In this document: positions 36,565-45,853 of the stretch, piece by piece | Layout of the letters: each line of letters starts with the position of its first letter | Numbering within the stretch: position 1 is the first letter of the stretch | Origin: CAZQRP01 sp964596125 | GTDB lineage: Bacteria; Chloroflexota; Dehalococcoidia; GIF9; UBA5629 | Length of the DNA: 62,303 bases | Reading direction: 5' to 3' | Assembly: GCA_964596125.1 (NCBI GenBank) | Contig: CAZQRP010000021.1 | Coordinates: forward strand, 1 to 62,303 | Notes under the pieces: model-generated | Database searches by the model: none | The model's input: only the letters and a program-made list of their open reading frames with translations | What the model was told of the DNA's origin: nothing | Made by a program: the position numbers and the translations under genes

Positions 36565-37725
36565 TTAACCACGCCAGAGAGGTGACATAGCTCTGATTTT
36601 GGTAACAATCCGAGGTAATACTTCCAGGACTCGCTCTATATCTTCCTCAGTCGTCCACTTTCCCAGACTAAACCTCAACGTGCTATGTGCTCGTTCATAA
36701 GAATGCCCCATTGCCAGAAGAACATGAGACGGCTCAAGGTTAGATACAGCACAGGCCGAGCCAGTGGAAGCACAAATACCTTCCAGGTCAAGACTTAAAA
36801 CAATCGACTCTCCTTCTATAAAATCGAAACTGATATTACTATTGTTAGGCAGCCTGTTCATGGGATGACCATTCAAGTGGGTATGATCAATACGCTCCAA
36901 TATACCCTTAATAAGATGGTCACGGAGATGAGCCAATCGGTTCATTTCTTCATTGATTTCCTGCCGGGCAAGTTCTGCTGCCCTGCCAAAACCTACAATA
37001 CCAGGTACATTCTCAGTGCTGGCACGCCGTCTATTCTCCTGGGCACCTCCATGTAACAAAGGTTCGAGCCTGGTACCTTTTCTAATATAGAGCGCTCCAA
37101 CTCCCTTGGGCCCATAGAGCTTGTGCGCCGATATGGATAGTAAGTCCACTCCAAGCTCATTCACGTCCACCGGGATATGCCCCACCGACTGCACAGCGTC
37201 AGTGTGGAAAAGGACGCCTGCTTCTTTCGCAATCCTGGCTATTTCAGATATCGGTTCAATAGTGCCGACTTCATTATTAGCATGCATTACCGAAATAAGG
37301 ACGGTTTTATCAGTAATTGCCTCCTTGATATCGTGCGGTACTACCAGACCATACTCATCTACCGGCAGACAGGTTACAGAGAAACCCCTGTCCTCCATGA
37401 GCTTGCACGTTTCTAATACTGCGTGGTGCTCGATGGCACTGGTAATAATGTGGTTTCCCTTGTTCTTATTGGCATAAACCGCCCCCACTATGGCAAAGTT
37501 ATCTGCTTCCGTCCCACCACTGGTAAAGACTATCTCCTCATCCCGGGCACCAATAAGTTCAGCGACCTTGCTCCGCGCTTCATCGACGGCCTGCTTTGCC
37601 TCCAGACCATAGGAATAAATGGCGGAGGGATTGCCGAACGCCTCAGTAAAATAAGGCATCATTGCCTTTAATACGTCTGGATGCACCGGGGTAGTAGCAG
37701 AATAGTCCAGATATATCTGTTTCAT
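36565..37725 (-). CDS. Cysteine desulfurase, NifS/IscS type
   Basis: PLP enzyme that takes sulfur from cysteine and hands it on as persulfide. The 386 residues carry MKQIYLDYSATTPVHPDVL, SGGTEADNFAI, the PLP lysine in ISAHKLYGPKG and the active-site Cys in GSACAVSNLEPSHVLLAMG. The extended Cys loop marks group I (NifS/IscS) enzymes. Rrf2 and ThiF/MoeB genes lie upstream on the same strand. No IscU gene is adjacent. Confidence 0.93.
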   Translation of the reverse strand: MKQIYLDYSATTPVHPDVLKAMMPYFTEAFGNPSAIYSYGLEAKQAVDEARSKVAELIGARDEEIVFTSGGTEADNFAIVGAVYANKNKGNHIITSAIEHHAVLETCKLMEDRGFSVTCLPVDEYGLVVPHDIKEAITDKTVLISVMHANNEVGTIEPISEIARIAKEAGVLFHTDAVQSVGHIPVDVNELGVDLLSISAHKLYGPKGVGALYIRKGTRLEPLLHGGAQENRRRASTENVPGIVGFGRAAELARQEINEEMNRLAHLRDHLIKGILERIDHTHLNGHPMNRLPNNSNISFDFIEGESIVLSLDLEGICASTGSACAVSNLEPSHVLLAMGHSYERAHSTLRFSLGKWTTEEDIERVLEVLPRIVTKIRAMSPLWRG

Positions 37726-38013
37726 TTTATAATCCTCGACAATATCTTCATCGATGTAATCAACGCTCGATCTTTCAGGAAATCAACCGGGTGAGACACC
37801 GCTCGACCTTCCATTGCTCTCTAACAAGCTTCAGTACCAGTTACGGTGCCCTGCAGAAACGTCCCTGGACGAACATTGGTCAACACCTAAAATTAACAGC
37901 CACGCGTATATAAAACGGGCTCCCCCCTTAGCTTCGCAGGAAAGATAAGCATTAAACATATAGTTTATCACGTCTCAGTCATTACGCCCAAGCTATTGAC
38001 TTTCGTGAGTAAC

Positions 38014-38745
38014 CTACTGGCACACTTCACAATCCGGGCGTCTTTTCAAATTTATTTCCATAAATTTCGGGATCAGGCCATCATATAGTAACAGCCTGTT
38101 TGTCAGCAGTTCCCCAATCCCAACGATATACTTTATGACTTCGGTAGCCTGGATACTTCCTATAACCGCTGGAACAACTCCCACCACCGGAGTTATCTCC
38201 TGTGGCGGAGTCTGAAGATAAAGACATTTTAAACATGGTGTCCGACCCGGAATTATAGTCGTAGCCCTCCCTTCAAAGCCACGAACCGCCCCATGAAAGA
38301 AAGGCATGTTCCGGTTAACCGCAACCTTGTTGAGCATGTACCTTGTATCGAAGTTATCCATAGCATCCACAATCAAATCGCAACCGTCTACAAGCTTAAA
38401 AACGCTATTTTCAGCTATCACCTCGCCGATAGTTTCTACTGTGACCTCCGGATTCAGTGACTCAAGCTTCTCCCTGGCTGAATCTATTTTTCTCCGTCCA
38501 ATGTCTTTATCTCCATGCAAAACTTGCCGGTTAAGGTTGCTAATTTCCACATTATCATAGTCGATTAACCTTATCTTCCCCACTCCTGCCGCAGTCAGGT
38601 ACATAGATATTATGCAACCGAGGCCACCAGCTCCAGCAATGAGGACCCTAGCCCTTTTCAGACGTACTTGCCCCTCCGGGCCAAAATCCCTGATCATTAT
38701 TTGTCTTTCATATCTTTGCAACTCAGGGTGAGAAGGAATTTTCAC
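38014..38745 (-). CDS. ThiF/MoeB/HesA-family adenylyltransferase
   Basis: E1-like enzyme that adenylates the C-terminus of a small sulfur carrier such as ThiS or MoaD. GTG at 38745 is the start, seven bases after GGAGGT and inside the end of the Rrf2 gene. The 243 residues show RYERQIMIRDFGPEGQVRL, the ATP loop VLIAGAGGLG and NLNRQVLHGDKDIG. Zinc cysteines lie in PCLKCLY and CEVC. Whether it serves thiamine or molybdopterin is not decided by sequence; no ThiS or MoaD gene is adjacent. Confidence 0.88.
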   Translation of the reverse strand: MKIPSHPELQRYERQIMIRDFGPEGQVRLKRARVLIAGAGGLGCIISMYLTAAGVGKIRLIDYDNVEISNLNRQVLHGDKDIGRRKIDSAREKLESLNPEVTVETIGEVIAENSVFKLVDGCDLIVDAMDNFDTRYMLNKVAVNRNMPFFHGAVRGFEGRATTIIPGRTPCLKCLYLQTPPQEITPVVGVVPAVIGSIQATEVIKYIVGIGELLTNRLLLYDGLIPKFMEINLKRRPDCEVCQ

Positions 38746-39226
38746 TGCCTTTACCTCCACACTTCATAGTTGCTATTGCATCCCCACAAACACCATGTGT
38801 TTTCATAACTTCCTCTTTTTTACGCTGTCGCTCAACCAAATCTTGTAAAGTTATGGACTCTAATATACTGCTCACGGCCTCTTTAACCTCAACCCAGACA
38901 TCACGCGCAGCGCAAAAAGCTGCCCGTGAATATGTCTCAGTGTCATCGACACATCCCACAGGAGCTATAGACCCCTCCATACACTGGACAATGTCGATAA
39001 GCTTTATTTGGGAAGGCGCTTTAGCCAATATGAACCCTCCCCGTGTCCCACGATTGCTCCACACCATTCCAGCTACCTTGAGTGAAATAAGGAGTTGCTC
39101 CAGGTACTGCCTGGAGATCTGCTGTCTTCTGGCAATATCTTTCACCAGAACAGGACCCTCTCCATAATGTTGAGCCAGATCAAGCATTGCCCTGGTACCG
39201 TAACGGGCTCTGGTAGAGATTTTCAC
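38723..39226 (-). CDS. Rrf2-family transcriptional regulator
   Basis: A 167-residue winged-helix regulator related to IscR and CymR, with a GTG start behind AAAGGTG. It opens MKISTRARYGTRAMLDLAQH, followed by the recognition region QQISRQYLEQLLISLK. Cysteines in VGCVDD and AFCAARD occupy the usual cluster-binding loop, and two more lie near the C-terminus (VCGDA, MKCGG). It overlaps the ThiF gene by 23 bases and probably controls that gene and the cysteine desulfurase in response to Fe-S or sulfur status. Confidence 0.9.
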   Translation of the reverse strand: MKISTRARYGTRAMLDLAQHYGEGPVLVKDIARRQQISRQYLEQLLISLKVAGMVWSNRGTRGGFILAKAPSQIKLIDIVQCMEGSIAPVGCVDDTETYSRAAFCAARDVWVEVKEAVSSILESITLQDLVERQRKKEEVMKTHGVCGDAIATMKCGGKGSENSFSP

Positions 39227-39371
39227 AATTAGTACACCTTTATAATTAAATTAATCATAATAGTAATATAGTAACATATTCGCCGGATTTTCTAAAGAAA
39301 CTTCAAACGTATTCCGTATTTGCAACAACTCTCCAATTTGCATTATCATTAGTTAGTGAAGCGGGTTTGAA

Positions 39372-41528
39372 ATGGATTCCAGCTCCCTAATAGAAAAAGC
39401 CAGACAATATCTGCCTCCGGAGAAATTGGCTTTAGTTGAGGCAGCGTATCAGTTTGCCTCAAAGGCTCATGAAGGGCAGACGCGTAAATCCGGTACTCCT
39501 TATTTAGAACACCCACTGGAGACAGCTAATACACTGGCCGATCTTCAGCTTGACGCTGCAACTCTGGCCGCAGCCCTGCTGCATGATGTGCCTGAGGATT
39601 GCGGAGTGCCGTTAGCTGATATTGAGGCTAAATTCGGCTCTGAGGTCAGTAAACTAGTTGAAGGCACTACCAAATTAGGGAAGTTGTCATGGTATAGAGC
39701 TCCAGAGAGTAAACAAAAATCCCAGGCTGAGAACCTGCGAAAAATGCTAATCGCAATGGCGGAAGACCTGCGGGTAGTTTTCATTAAACTGGCTGATAGA
39801 CTGCACAATATGCGTACCCTTGGAGCCCTCTCACATGAAAAAAGACGCAACATTGCACGGGAGACTCTGGAAATATATGCGCCTTTAGCGCATCGCCTCG
39901 GCATTTGGGAAGTAAAATGGCAGTTGGAAGACCTCTCTTTCCGCTATTTGGAGCCACAAACATACCATAAAATCGCCCGTCTGGTAGCTACACGCCGGGC
40001 GCAACGAGAAAGTTTTATTGCCGATGTTACCCGGATATTGGGACAGGAGTTAAATAAAGCCGGTATAAAGGCAGAGGTCTTCGGCAGGCCAAAACACATT
40101 TACAGTATTTATAATAAGATGAATAAATATTCGGCTCATGGTAAAGACTTCAGCGATATTCACGACCTGTTCGCTCTCCGCGTTTTGGTGAACACAGTCT
40201 CAGACTGTTACCAGGCGCTTGGAATTATCCATAATTTATGGCATCCCATTCCTGAAGAGTTCGCTGACCACATTGCGAATCCAAAAACCAATGGATATCA
40301 GTCTTTACATACCACAGTGCTGGGTCTCGGCACAACTCCCCTGGAAATACAAATTCGAACCTATGACATGCACCGACTTGCTGACTATGGTGTGGCAGCA
40401 CACTGGCGCTACAAGGAAACCGGAAAGCAGGACATGCACTTCGAAGATAAAGTGGCCTGGCTGCGTCAACTTATCGAATGGCAGACCGACCTTGACAGCG
40501 AGCAATTCCTCGAATCACTTAAGACAGATATCTTCATCGACCAGGTCTTTGCTTATACACCCACCGGAGAGATAAAAGCTTTGCCCAAAGGGGCCACACC
40601 TCTGGACTTTGCTTATCTAATCCATACTGAGCTAGGACATCGCTGCATAGGGACCAAAGTAAATGGTAAGCTCGTGCCATTAAACCACGAGCTCAAGAAT
40701 GGTGACGTGGTAGAAATAATGTCAACGAAAGCCGATAGAGGGCCAAGCCTCGACTGGCTTAATATTGACTTAGGCTACGTTAAAACCTCCCATGCCCGGG
40801 AGAAAATCCGGCAATGGTTTAAGAAACAGGAGCGGGAGCAGAACGTAGAAAGGGGTAAACAGCTTCTCGATAGAGAACTCAAGCGGTTGGGTATAAGTCT
40901 CCCTAATACCGAGGAAGTAGCGCATATATTCAGTTGTGATACGTTTGACGAATTCCTGGCAGCCATTGGCTCCGGGGGGATTACGCCGCGTCAACTGGCA
41001 AAATTGACCGAAGAGCCGGAACCGGCCCCCACCACAACAAAGACTCCATCCATCGAACGGATCAATACCTCAGGAGTACAGGTCCTGGGCGTAGGCGACT
41101 TACTTACCCGCCTGTCCGCCTGCTGTCATCCACTACCCGGCGATGAGATTATCGGCTTCATTACTCGGAGCCAGGGAGTCTCCATACACCGCAAAGACTG
41201 CATTAACGTCACCAGTTTAAAGGAGAAAGAGCGACTGATCGATGTAAGCTGGGGAGGACAGATTCAGGAAGTCTATCCTATAAATATTCAAATCGATGCC
41301 TGGGACAGGCTGGGCTTGCTCAGGGATATCACCACCATCGTCGCCGAGCAGAAGGTAAACATATCCGGCATCAACCTCGAAGAACGGGGTGATACTATTA
41401 CGATATTCGCAACTCTGGATATAAAAAGCATGCCCCAGTTAACCCAGCTATTATCAAAAATCCGCGGCATACGCGGTGTTATCAGTGCCCTGAGAGTTAG
41501 ACAAGCTAAAGCCAGTGCCAATTTGTAA
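39372..41528 (+). CDS. rel: Bifunctional (p)ppGpp synthetase/hydrolase Rel
   Basis: Makes and breaks the stringent-response alarmone. The 718 residues follow the full RelA/SpoT layout. The HD hydrolase has HPLETANTLADL, LLHDVPEDCG and KLADRLHNMRTL. The synthetase has FGRPKHIYSIYNKM and NPKTNGYQSLHTTV, the TGS domain DQVFAYTPTGEIKALPKGAT, a Cys-containing linker (SACCHPLPGD) and a C-terminal ACT domain. Because both catalytic motifs are intact, it should be bifunctional. It is divergent from the Rrf2 gene and 14 bases ahead of rpsT. Confidence 0.95.
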   Translation: MDSSSLIEKARQYLPPEKLALVEAAYQFASKAHEGQTRKSGTPYLEHPLETANTLADLQLDAATLAAALLHDVPEDCGVPLADIEAKFGSEVSKLVEGTTKLGKLSWYRAPESKQKSQAENLRKMLIAMAEDLRVVFIKLADRLHNMRTLGALSHEKRRNIARETLEIYAPLAHRLGIWEVKWQLEDLSFRYLEPQTYHKIARLVATRRAQRESFIADVTRILGQELNKAGIKAEVFGRPKHIYSIYNKMNKYSAHGKDFSDIHDLFALRVLVNTVSDCYQALGIIHNLWHPIPEEFADHIANPKTNGYQSLHTTVLGLGTTPLEIQIRTYDMHRLADYGVAAHWRYKETGKQDMHFEDKVAWLRQLIEWQTDLDSEQFLESLKTDIFIDQVFAYTPTGEIKALPKGATPLDFAYLIHTELGHRCIGTKVNGKLVPLNHELKNGDVVEIMSTKADRGPSLDWLNIDLGYVKTSHAREKIRQWFKKQEREQNVERGKQLLDRELKRLGISLPNTEEVAHIFSCDTFDEFLAAIGSGGITPRQLAKLTEEPEPAPTTTKTPSIERINTSGVQVLGVGDLLTRLSACCHPLPGDEIIGFITRSQGVSIHRKDCINVTSLKEKERLIDVSWGGQIQEVYPINIQIDAWDRLGLLRDITTIVAEQKVNISGINLEERGDTITIFATLDIKSMPQLTQLLSKIRGIRGVISALRVRQAKASANL

Positions 41529-41542
41529 GAAAGGAGGCAGGA

Positions 41543-41899
41543 TTGCCGAGAAGTAAATCAGCACAGAAAGCAGCCCGGTCAAGCAACAGTAAACGGTTGC
41601 GTTATCGCTCGATAAAGAGTGCTACCAAAACCAATTTAACCAAGGCGGAGAAGTTAATCGCCAGCAAAGAGCTTGAGCAAGCACAGGCAGCAGTGACAAC
41701 AACCATAAGCTCACTGGATAAAGCTGCGAAAAAGAACGTTATTCATCCCAATACGGCAAGCAGGCGTAAGTCACGCCTGATGAAGAAACTCAACAAATCC
41801 ATGCTCGCTCAACCAGGCAAAACCAGGAAAGCCGCCACTAAAAGTAAGGCAAAAGCTCAAGCCGAGACCGAGACCGACACTGAGCCCACTGAAGAATAG
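41543..41899 (+). CDS. rpsT: 30S ribosomal protein S20
   Basis: Binds 16S rRNA in the small subunit. The start is TTG at 41543 with AAGGAGG (41531-41537) upstream. The N-terminal part PRSKSAQKAARSSNSKRLRY and VIHPNTASRRKSRLMKKLN are S20-like. At 118 residues it is longer than the usual 85-90 because of a Lys/Ala/Thr/Glu-rich tail. It follows rel closely and ends at a strong terminator. Confidence 0.9.
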   Translation: MPRSKSAQKAARSSNSKRLRYRSIKSATKTNLTKAEKLIASKELEQAQAAVTTTISSLDKAAKKNVIHPNTASRRKSRLMKKLNKSMLAQPGKTRKAATKSKAKAQAETETDTEPTEE

Positions 41900-41932
41900 C
41901 CGATAAAAATTACCCTGCTCGATATATCCGCT

Positions 41933-41970
41933 GCAGGAACAGGTCTTAAGACCTGTTCCTGCGTTTCATT
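41933..41970 (+). terminator. Strong palindromic terminator after rpsT
   Basis: GCAGGAACAGGTCTT (41933-41947) is followed at once by its exact complement (41948-41962) and then GTTTCATT. The 15-pair palindrome ends the rel-rpsT transcript and could also stop the cupin gene from the other side. Confidence 0.75.
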
Positions 41971-42001
41971 CAACGTATCGATGGTCATTCCGCTTTCCAT
42001 C

Positions 42002-42349
42002 TCAGGACTTTATCATTATTAACATCATTTTGAACTTTTTTATGGCCCTCAATGCATGCGGCTCATTTGCTGGCATTATTACCATTTCGCCTTCTTTCAA
42101 TTGAACAGGGTTACCTGCGATAGTGACCTCTGCCTCACCATCAAGGATATAGACCAGAGCATCAAACGGTGCCGTGTGTTCACTCAGACCTTGCCCCTCT
42201 GCAAAAGCAAACAGAGTAATGGTCCCCGCACTCCTGTCAATTATCGTCCTGCTTACCACAGAACCTTCCTGGTAATCCACAAGCTCGCTTAACTTCAAGG
42301 CTCTCCCTATAAGCTGTCCGGTATCGCTCTGCTTTTTATTATTTTCCAT
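42002..42349 (-). CDS. Cupin-domain protein
   Basis: A 115-residue single cupin barrel with GAGGTG before the ATG. It has GQGLSEHTAPFDALVYILDGE and VQLKEGEMVIMPANEPHALRAI, matching cupin motifs 1 and 2 with the metal-binding His and Glu. Such small cupins have many roles; none can be chosen here. Confidence 0.85.
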   Translation of the reverse strand: MENNKKQSDTGQLIGRALKLSELVDYQEGSVVSRTIIDRSAGTITLFAFAEGQGLSEHTAPFDALVYILDGEAEVTIAGNPVQLKEGEMVIMPANEPHALRAIKKFKMMLIMIKS

Positions 42350-42408
42350 GTATACACCTCATATTCTTATAACGGCCTCCTTAACGTAATAGCTCGATAA
42401 ATAAATAA

Positions 42409-42536
42409 TGAGAATGTTGAAAAAGAGGTGCCCTGACACAATCGGGGTAAAGGTCTGGGAGTGTCCCCCATCTTTAAAAATCCTCCAAATATGGGGGGAA
42501 TACAGGGGGTTGAATTCGAGTTTTTCAGCACTCTCA
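42409..42536. mobile_element. MITE-like element with terminal inverted repeats
   Basis: TGAGAATGTTGAAAAA (42409-42424) pairs with the right end TTTTTCAGCACTCTCA (42521-42536), 16 bases with two mismatches. The 96-base interior holds C/G-rich runs (TGTCCCCCATC, ATGGGGGGAATACAGGGGG) that can fold on themselves. No coding frame is supported and no clear target duplication is seen. It lies at the boundary between core genes and the accessory region. Confidence 0.45.
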
Positions 42537-42623
42537 GAATAAACGGATGCAGTCGTTATTGCTAATCTCCCATGATAACATTGGTCTGCCAACTTTACTT
42601 ATCTTAGTTATGCAATTGTTTCT

Positions 42624-43313
42624 TTATTTCCCTTCACTTTTTATGTAGCCAATTATTGCATTATCAATAACCTTGGTTATACTAGTATTCGAAGGATGGG
42701 ATTTGGTTAACTTTTCAATGAGCTTGTGTTTAAGGATAAATACAGCTAGAGTACCCTTGAACACAGCATTAAAAATGCTTTGCTGTTCATCTAAAGCGGA
42801 AGGTATACTTTTATCACGGAGGTAGAAGTATAGACTATATTTCCTATCGATTGGGGGAACTAGATCAGGTAGCATGTGATGAAGTGCCTTACTTCCTGCG
42901 ACTAACTGAATCTGTCCAGAAGATACATTCATATTTACCAAAGCATTCCATATATTATCAATAATGGCATCACGATTTATGTCATCGCTCCGTGCTGCTT
43001 TTTCCATATTTTCGTCTTTTAGCGTCAATATTCTCGCATGGTTGCTTTTAATGTTACTCACGAATTGCTTATAGCCCCACAGCTTCGCACCTCGACTATC
43101 CATTCCCCACGATGCTAATGTTGCATATAGATAATCAAAGAATAATACATCATCAAAAATATTATCCAAACCTATTTCTCCTAGCCTTGTGATTGTTCTT
43201 AAATGGAAATGACGAGCAGGGCTATCTGGTCTGCCTTCTGCATTTGCATTATTAACCCATTCTTCGAAACGGTCAATAAACTTTAGGTAATACCTCTCAT
43301 CGGAAGTAGTCAT
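42624..43313 (-). CDS. Unrecognised 229-residue protein
   Basis: AAAGGAG precedes the ATG. The protein is soluble and mostly helical, with a conserved-looking motif LVAGSKALHHMLPDLVPPID followed by RKYSLYF. I cannot assign a family. The gene is more A/T-rich than the core genes around it and sits at the far end of a series of minus-strand accessory genes separated by copies of the exonuclease 3' end, which suggests acquired cargo. Confidence 0.6.
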   Translation of the reverse strand: MTTSDERYYLKFIDRFEEWVNNANAEGRPDSPARHFHLRTITRLGEIGLDNIFDDVLFFDYLYATLASWGMDSRGAKLWGYKQFVSNIKSNHARILTLKDENMEKAARSDDINRDAIIDNIWNALVNMNVSSGQIQLVAGSKALHHMLPDLVPPIDRKYSLYFYLRDKSIPSALDEQQSIFNAVFKGTLAVFILKHKLIEKLTKSHPSNTSITKVIDNAIIGYIKSEGK

Positions 43314-43362
43314 ATTCTACTTATCTCCTTTTGTATCTGGAAAAATCCAAGTGTGTAATATA

Positions 43363-43460
43363 CCTCTACCTCAGAACTTACAGATTTACCACATCCTCCC
43401 TGTTGTAAGCCAGCAGTAAATTCAGGGCACTCTTCATACATGCTTGGCTGCGAATGAGAA
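43363..43460 (-). repeat. Exonuclease 3'-end copy (distal)
   Basis: This 98-base block matches 44544-44641 with about 10 mismatches and no gaps. On the minus strand it encodes SALNLLLAYNREDVVNL and then a stop, the C-terminal signature of RNase H-fold exonucleases like that at 45833. It is noncoding debris now, located between the 229- and 308-residue genes. Confidence 0.75.
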
Positions 43461-43561
43461 ATAGGTGGGCATAGTAGAGCCTAATGTGTTATTCATTTTA
43501 ATATTCGTGATGCCATTAATTGAATTATAATAGAACCTCGGGGGTAACATAGCTTCACGCA

Positions 43562-44488
43562 TTAATCAGTATTCCTAGCAACGAATAAAACGTCAAACAT
43601 AGATGGCGAAACATTGTATCTAGAAGCAAGTTGCATAGCATCTCTAGCTACATCTTTTCTCTTAAGCTTTTGAGAAGTTTTCATAATCTTTGTCCAGTTT
43701 TCCTTAACCCAATTATCTACAGGTAGTTGACATTCTTTCGGGTTGAAATAGTCATCATTATACCAGTACTGAATAGCTTCTTGACCATTACTGGCACTTA
43801 TTAATGCTCGCTCAAATAAACATCTTGTTAGACTATTATCCCGACGTAGTCCTCTCATAATGATCCAAAGCCGCTTCCAGTCGCCTAAAAGAGAACACTT
43901 CCCACTCATTAATTCTGCACCTTGCCTGTTCCTCTTTTTTTCAGGAGGATAAAGCAATTCAAGGAATATCGAACCAACAATTCTATATATATTGCCATAC
44001 CCAGTTGGATAATTTAAAGCAGTATCAATAATTTTATGAACAAACCATTTTGAAATAGAACCGCTTTTATTTGCTGTTTCCACTATCTTTTGCAAATGGC
44101 CAGCTAATCCAGGCATATCCTTACGTGGTGGTTCTTTCCATTTGTAGTCTGATATCCAATCGTTGGCTCTCTCTAACAAGTCACTCCAGACTTTTTCTGA
44201 TTTCATTTGATAGTCCATTAAGTTGCAGATAATATATAGAAGTAGACCCCGATCAGGATCAGAATTGCAAAATATCATTTTTACTGGCATACCTTTATGC
44301 CTAGGATTTCCCCAACCAGCCCCCGAATTTAATCTAATGGTGTCTTGGTTTTCAACATCACTAATAAATTCTACACTTTGAGATGCATCTCTTCTTGTGG
44401 ACCACTTGTGCATCAATTCTTTTGCATTTTGCCTAAGGACATTATATTCTTCCGCAGTTGGAAAATTTCCATCACACGCTCGACACAT
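43562..44488 (-). CDS. Unrecognised 308-residue protein
   Basis: AAGGAGGAG precedes the ATG. The protein begins MCRACDGNFPTAEEYNVLRQ, with a CxxC pair at the N-terminus, and contains NPKECQLPVDNWVKENW and a helical end NVSPSMFDVLFVARNTD. The late LPVDxWV pattern faintly recalls helix-hairpin-helix DNA glycosylases, but I would not assign that function. It is A/T-rich and flanked on both sides by the same 98-base repeat, like a cassette. Confidence 0.6.
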   Translation of the reverse strand: MCRACDGNFPTAEEYNVLRQNAKELMHKWSTRRDASQSVEFISDVENQDTIRLNSGAGWGNPRHKGMPVKMIFCNSDPDRGLLLYIICNLMDYQMKSEKVWSDLLERANDWISDYKWKEPPRKDMPGLAGHLQKIVETANKSGSISKWFVHKIIDTALNYPTGYGNIYRIVGSIFLELLYPPEKKRNRQGAELMSGKCSLLGDWKRLWIIMRGLRRDNSLTRCLFERALISASNGQEAIQYWYNDDYFNPKECQLPVDNWVKENWTKIMKTSQKLKRKDVARDAMQLASRYNVSPSMFDVLFVARNTD

Positions 44489-44543
44489 GTTACTCCTCCT
44501 TATTTAATATCCGATATTATGCTGTATAACAAAGAGCAGCCAG

Positions 44544-44641
44544 CCTCTCCCTCAGAGTTTTCAGATTTACCACATCCTCACTGTTATAAACCAGCAGTAA
44601 ATTCGGGGCATTCTTCATACATGCTTAGCTGCGAATGAGAA
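44544..44641 (-). repeat. Exonuclease 3'-end copy (middle)
   Basis: Near-identical to 43363-43460. The minus strand encodes KNAPNLLLVYNSEDVVNLKT then LRERLAAL, the C-terminal end of the RNase H-fold exonuclease family. There is no matching N-terminal part here. It separates the 308-residue gene from the nuclease gene. Confidence 0.75.
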
Positions 44642-44686
44642 TATACGGCCATCATCTATTCCCCCAAATTCCATAGCTTGATTAGT

Positions 44687-45754
44687 TCAAGCAGTTTCAC
44701 GCTTAGACTCTTCTAGACGAGAACCAAGGAGTCTCAAAGCAGCTACAAAGTGGTTCACATCATCTTGATTCCATGTGGCCTCATCGACCCTGACTTCAGG
44801 ATTCTTTTTGTCTTGTTTTGTCTTTAGAGCGCTGACCTGAAACATCTCCTGCCAGAACTCCCCGAGGATTTCTCGCGTAAGATAATCATCCGAATATTCA
44901 CGACCAATCCACATCGATAAATAGTCAGGGAAGAGCACAAACAAATTGCAGGTCTGACATCTAAAGACGAAGCCTTTACGGCTGAACGAAGAGCTATTAA
45001 ATTCTTTATCCTGCGTAAGCTTTTTTAGCTGAAGGTATAACTGGCGACATATTTGGCTGCTTTGTGCCAAGAATGTTACTTCATCCATTATCCCTCCCAG
45101 CTTTGGCGGAATGGCGGGCCCCAGCATTTCGGGCACCAGTAATTGAAGCTCTTCACTCTCAAACTGCTGCAACTCTAAAGCATAGATTTGAGGAGAATTA
45201 TCACCTCTGGAATTAAGAAACTGGATTATTCTTCTGAGTTCGTCATTAAGTGCGTCAACGGCAATAATCAGCCGGAAGTCTCCTTTCTTCAAGGCTGTAG
45301 TAACATTGACCTTAAATTTTTCCGCCGACCATTCTTCCCCAGTCCTTTCCATTTCCTTGCGCATAGCTTCAACAAGTGACGTGTCGTCCCACTTCTCAGC
45401 TTTAGAGCAAACAGCATCGAAATCATCATAGCTCATTTGCCATAGATAAGAGGCATATTCGAAGACCTGACCTATAATCTTTCTTCGAATATCAGTGTTA
45501 GTGGCAAGTTTACACTCAACGACAGTAATCCCACCATTCTCATCTATACCTATCAAATCAGTGTTGCCTGATCCAGGAAGGCCGGCTTCCTTTACGAATA
45601 GTCTAGGCTTAGTGAAGTGTTCGCCCAGCTTCTCGATAGGAATAATATCTGGAGACTGGTAGAGAATGTCCTGCAGCATTGCCTTACTCTGAAACTTTTG
45701 TTCTTTAACTTTGACCCACCTCCCACTGTTTTTCTTCCTGACCAGTATCTCCAT
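44687..45754 (-). CDS. PD-(D/E)XK nuclease (DUF91/NucS-like)
   Basis: The ATG at 45754 has AAGGAGG upstream and gives 355 residues. The nuclease core GSGNTDLIGIDENGGITVVE plus CKL supplies Asp66, Glu80 and Lys82 of a PD-(D/E)XK site, followed by GQVFEYASYLW, as in DUF91 and NucS-like proteins. The second half has a CQTC pair. The family cuts DNA, and such proteins are frequent in defence and mobile regions; the target here is unknown. It lies between two copies of the exonuclease 3' end. Confidence 0.72.
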   Translation of the reverse strand: MEILVRKKNSGRWVKVKEQKFQSKAMLQDILYQSPDIIPIEKLGEHFTKPRLFVKEAGLPGSGNTDLIGIDENGGITVVECKLATNTDIRRKIIGQVFEYASYLWQMSYDDFDAVCSKAEKWDDTSLVEAMRKEMERTGEEWSAEKFKVNVTTALKKGDFRLIIAVDALNDELRRIIQFLNSRGDNSPQIYALELQQFESEELQLLVPEMLGPAIPPKLGGIMDEVTFLAQSSQICRQLYLQLKKLTQDKEFNSSSFSRKGFVFRCQTCNLFVLFPDYLSMWIGREYSDDYLTREILGEFWQEMFQVSALKTKQDKKNPEVRVDEATWNQDDVNHFVAALRLLGSRLEESKRETA

Positions 45755-45804
45755 CGGCAAACCTCCTTCCTTAGCTCACATTTAATGGTTTAGTAAAAGT
45801 CTTT

Positions 45805-45853
45805 CCCTCAGCAAATTGAGGTTCATTACATCTTAGCTGTTATATCGCAGGAG
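45805..45853 (-). repeat. Exonuclease 3' end (parental copy)
   Basis: This is the end of the exonuclease gene itself. Read past its stop it gives DVMNLNLLRERLLLNH. It aligns at lower identity with the blocks at 44544 and 43363. Confidence 0.55.

Noticed and set aside
38723..38760. Possible programmed fusion of Rrf2 and ThiF
   Set aside because: The overlap is an ordinary coupled stop/start with its own GGAGGT site.
42359..42592. 77-residue minus-strand frame
   Set aside because: It is read through the MITE-like element and has no ribosome site; more likely chance.
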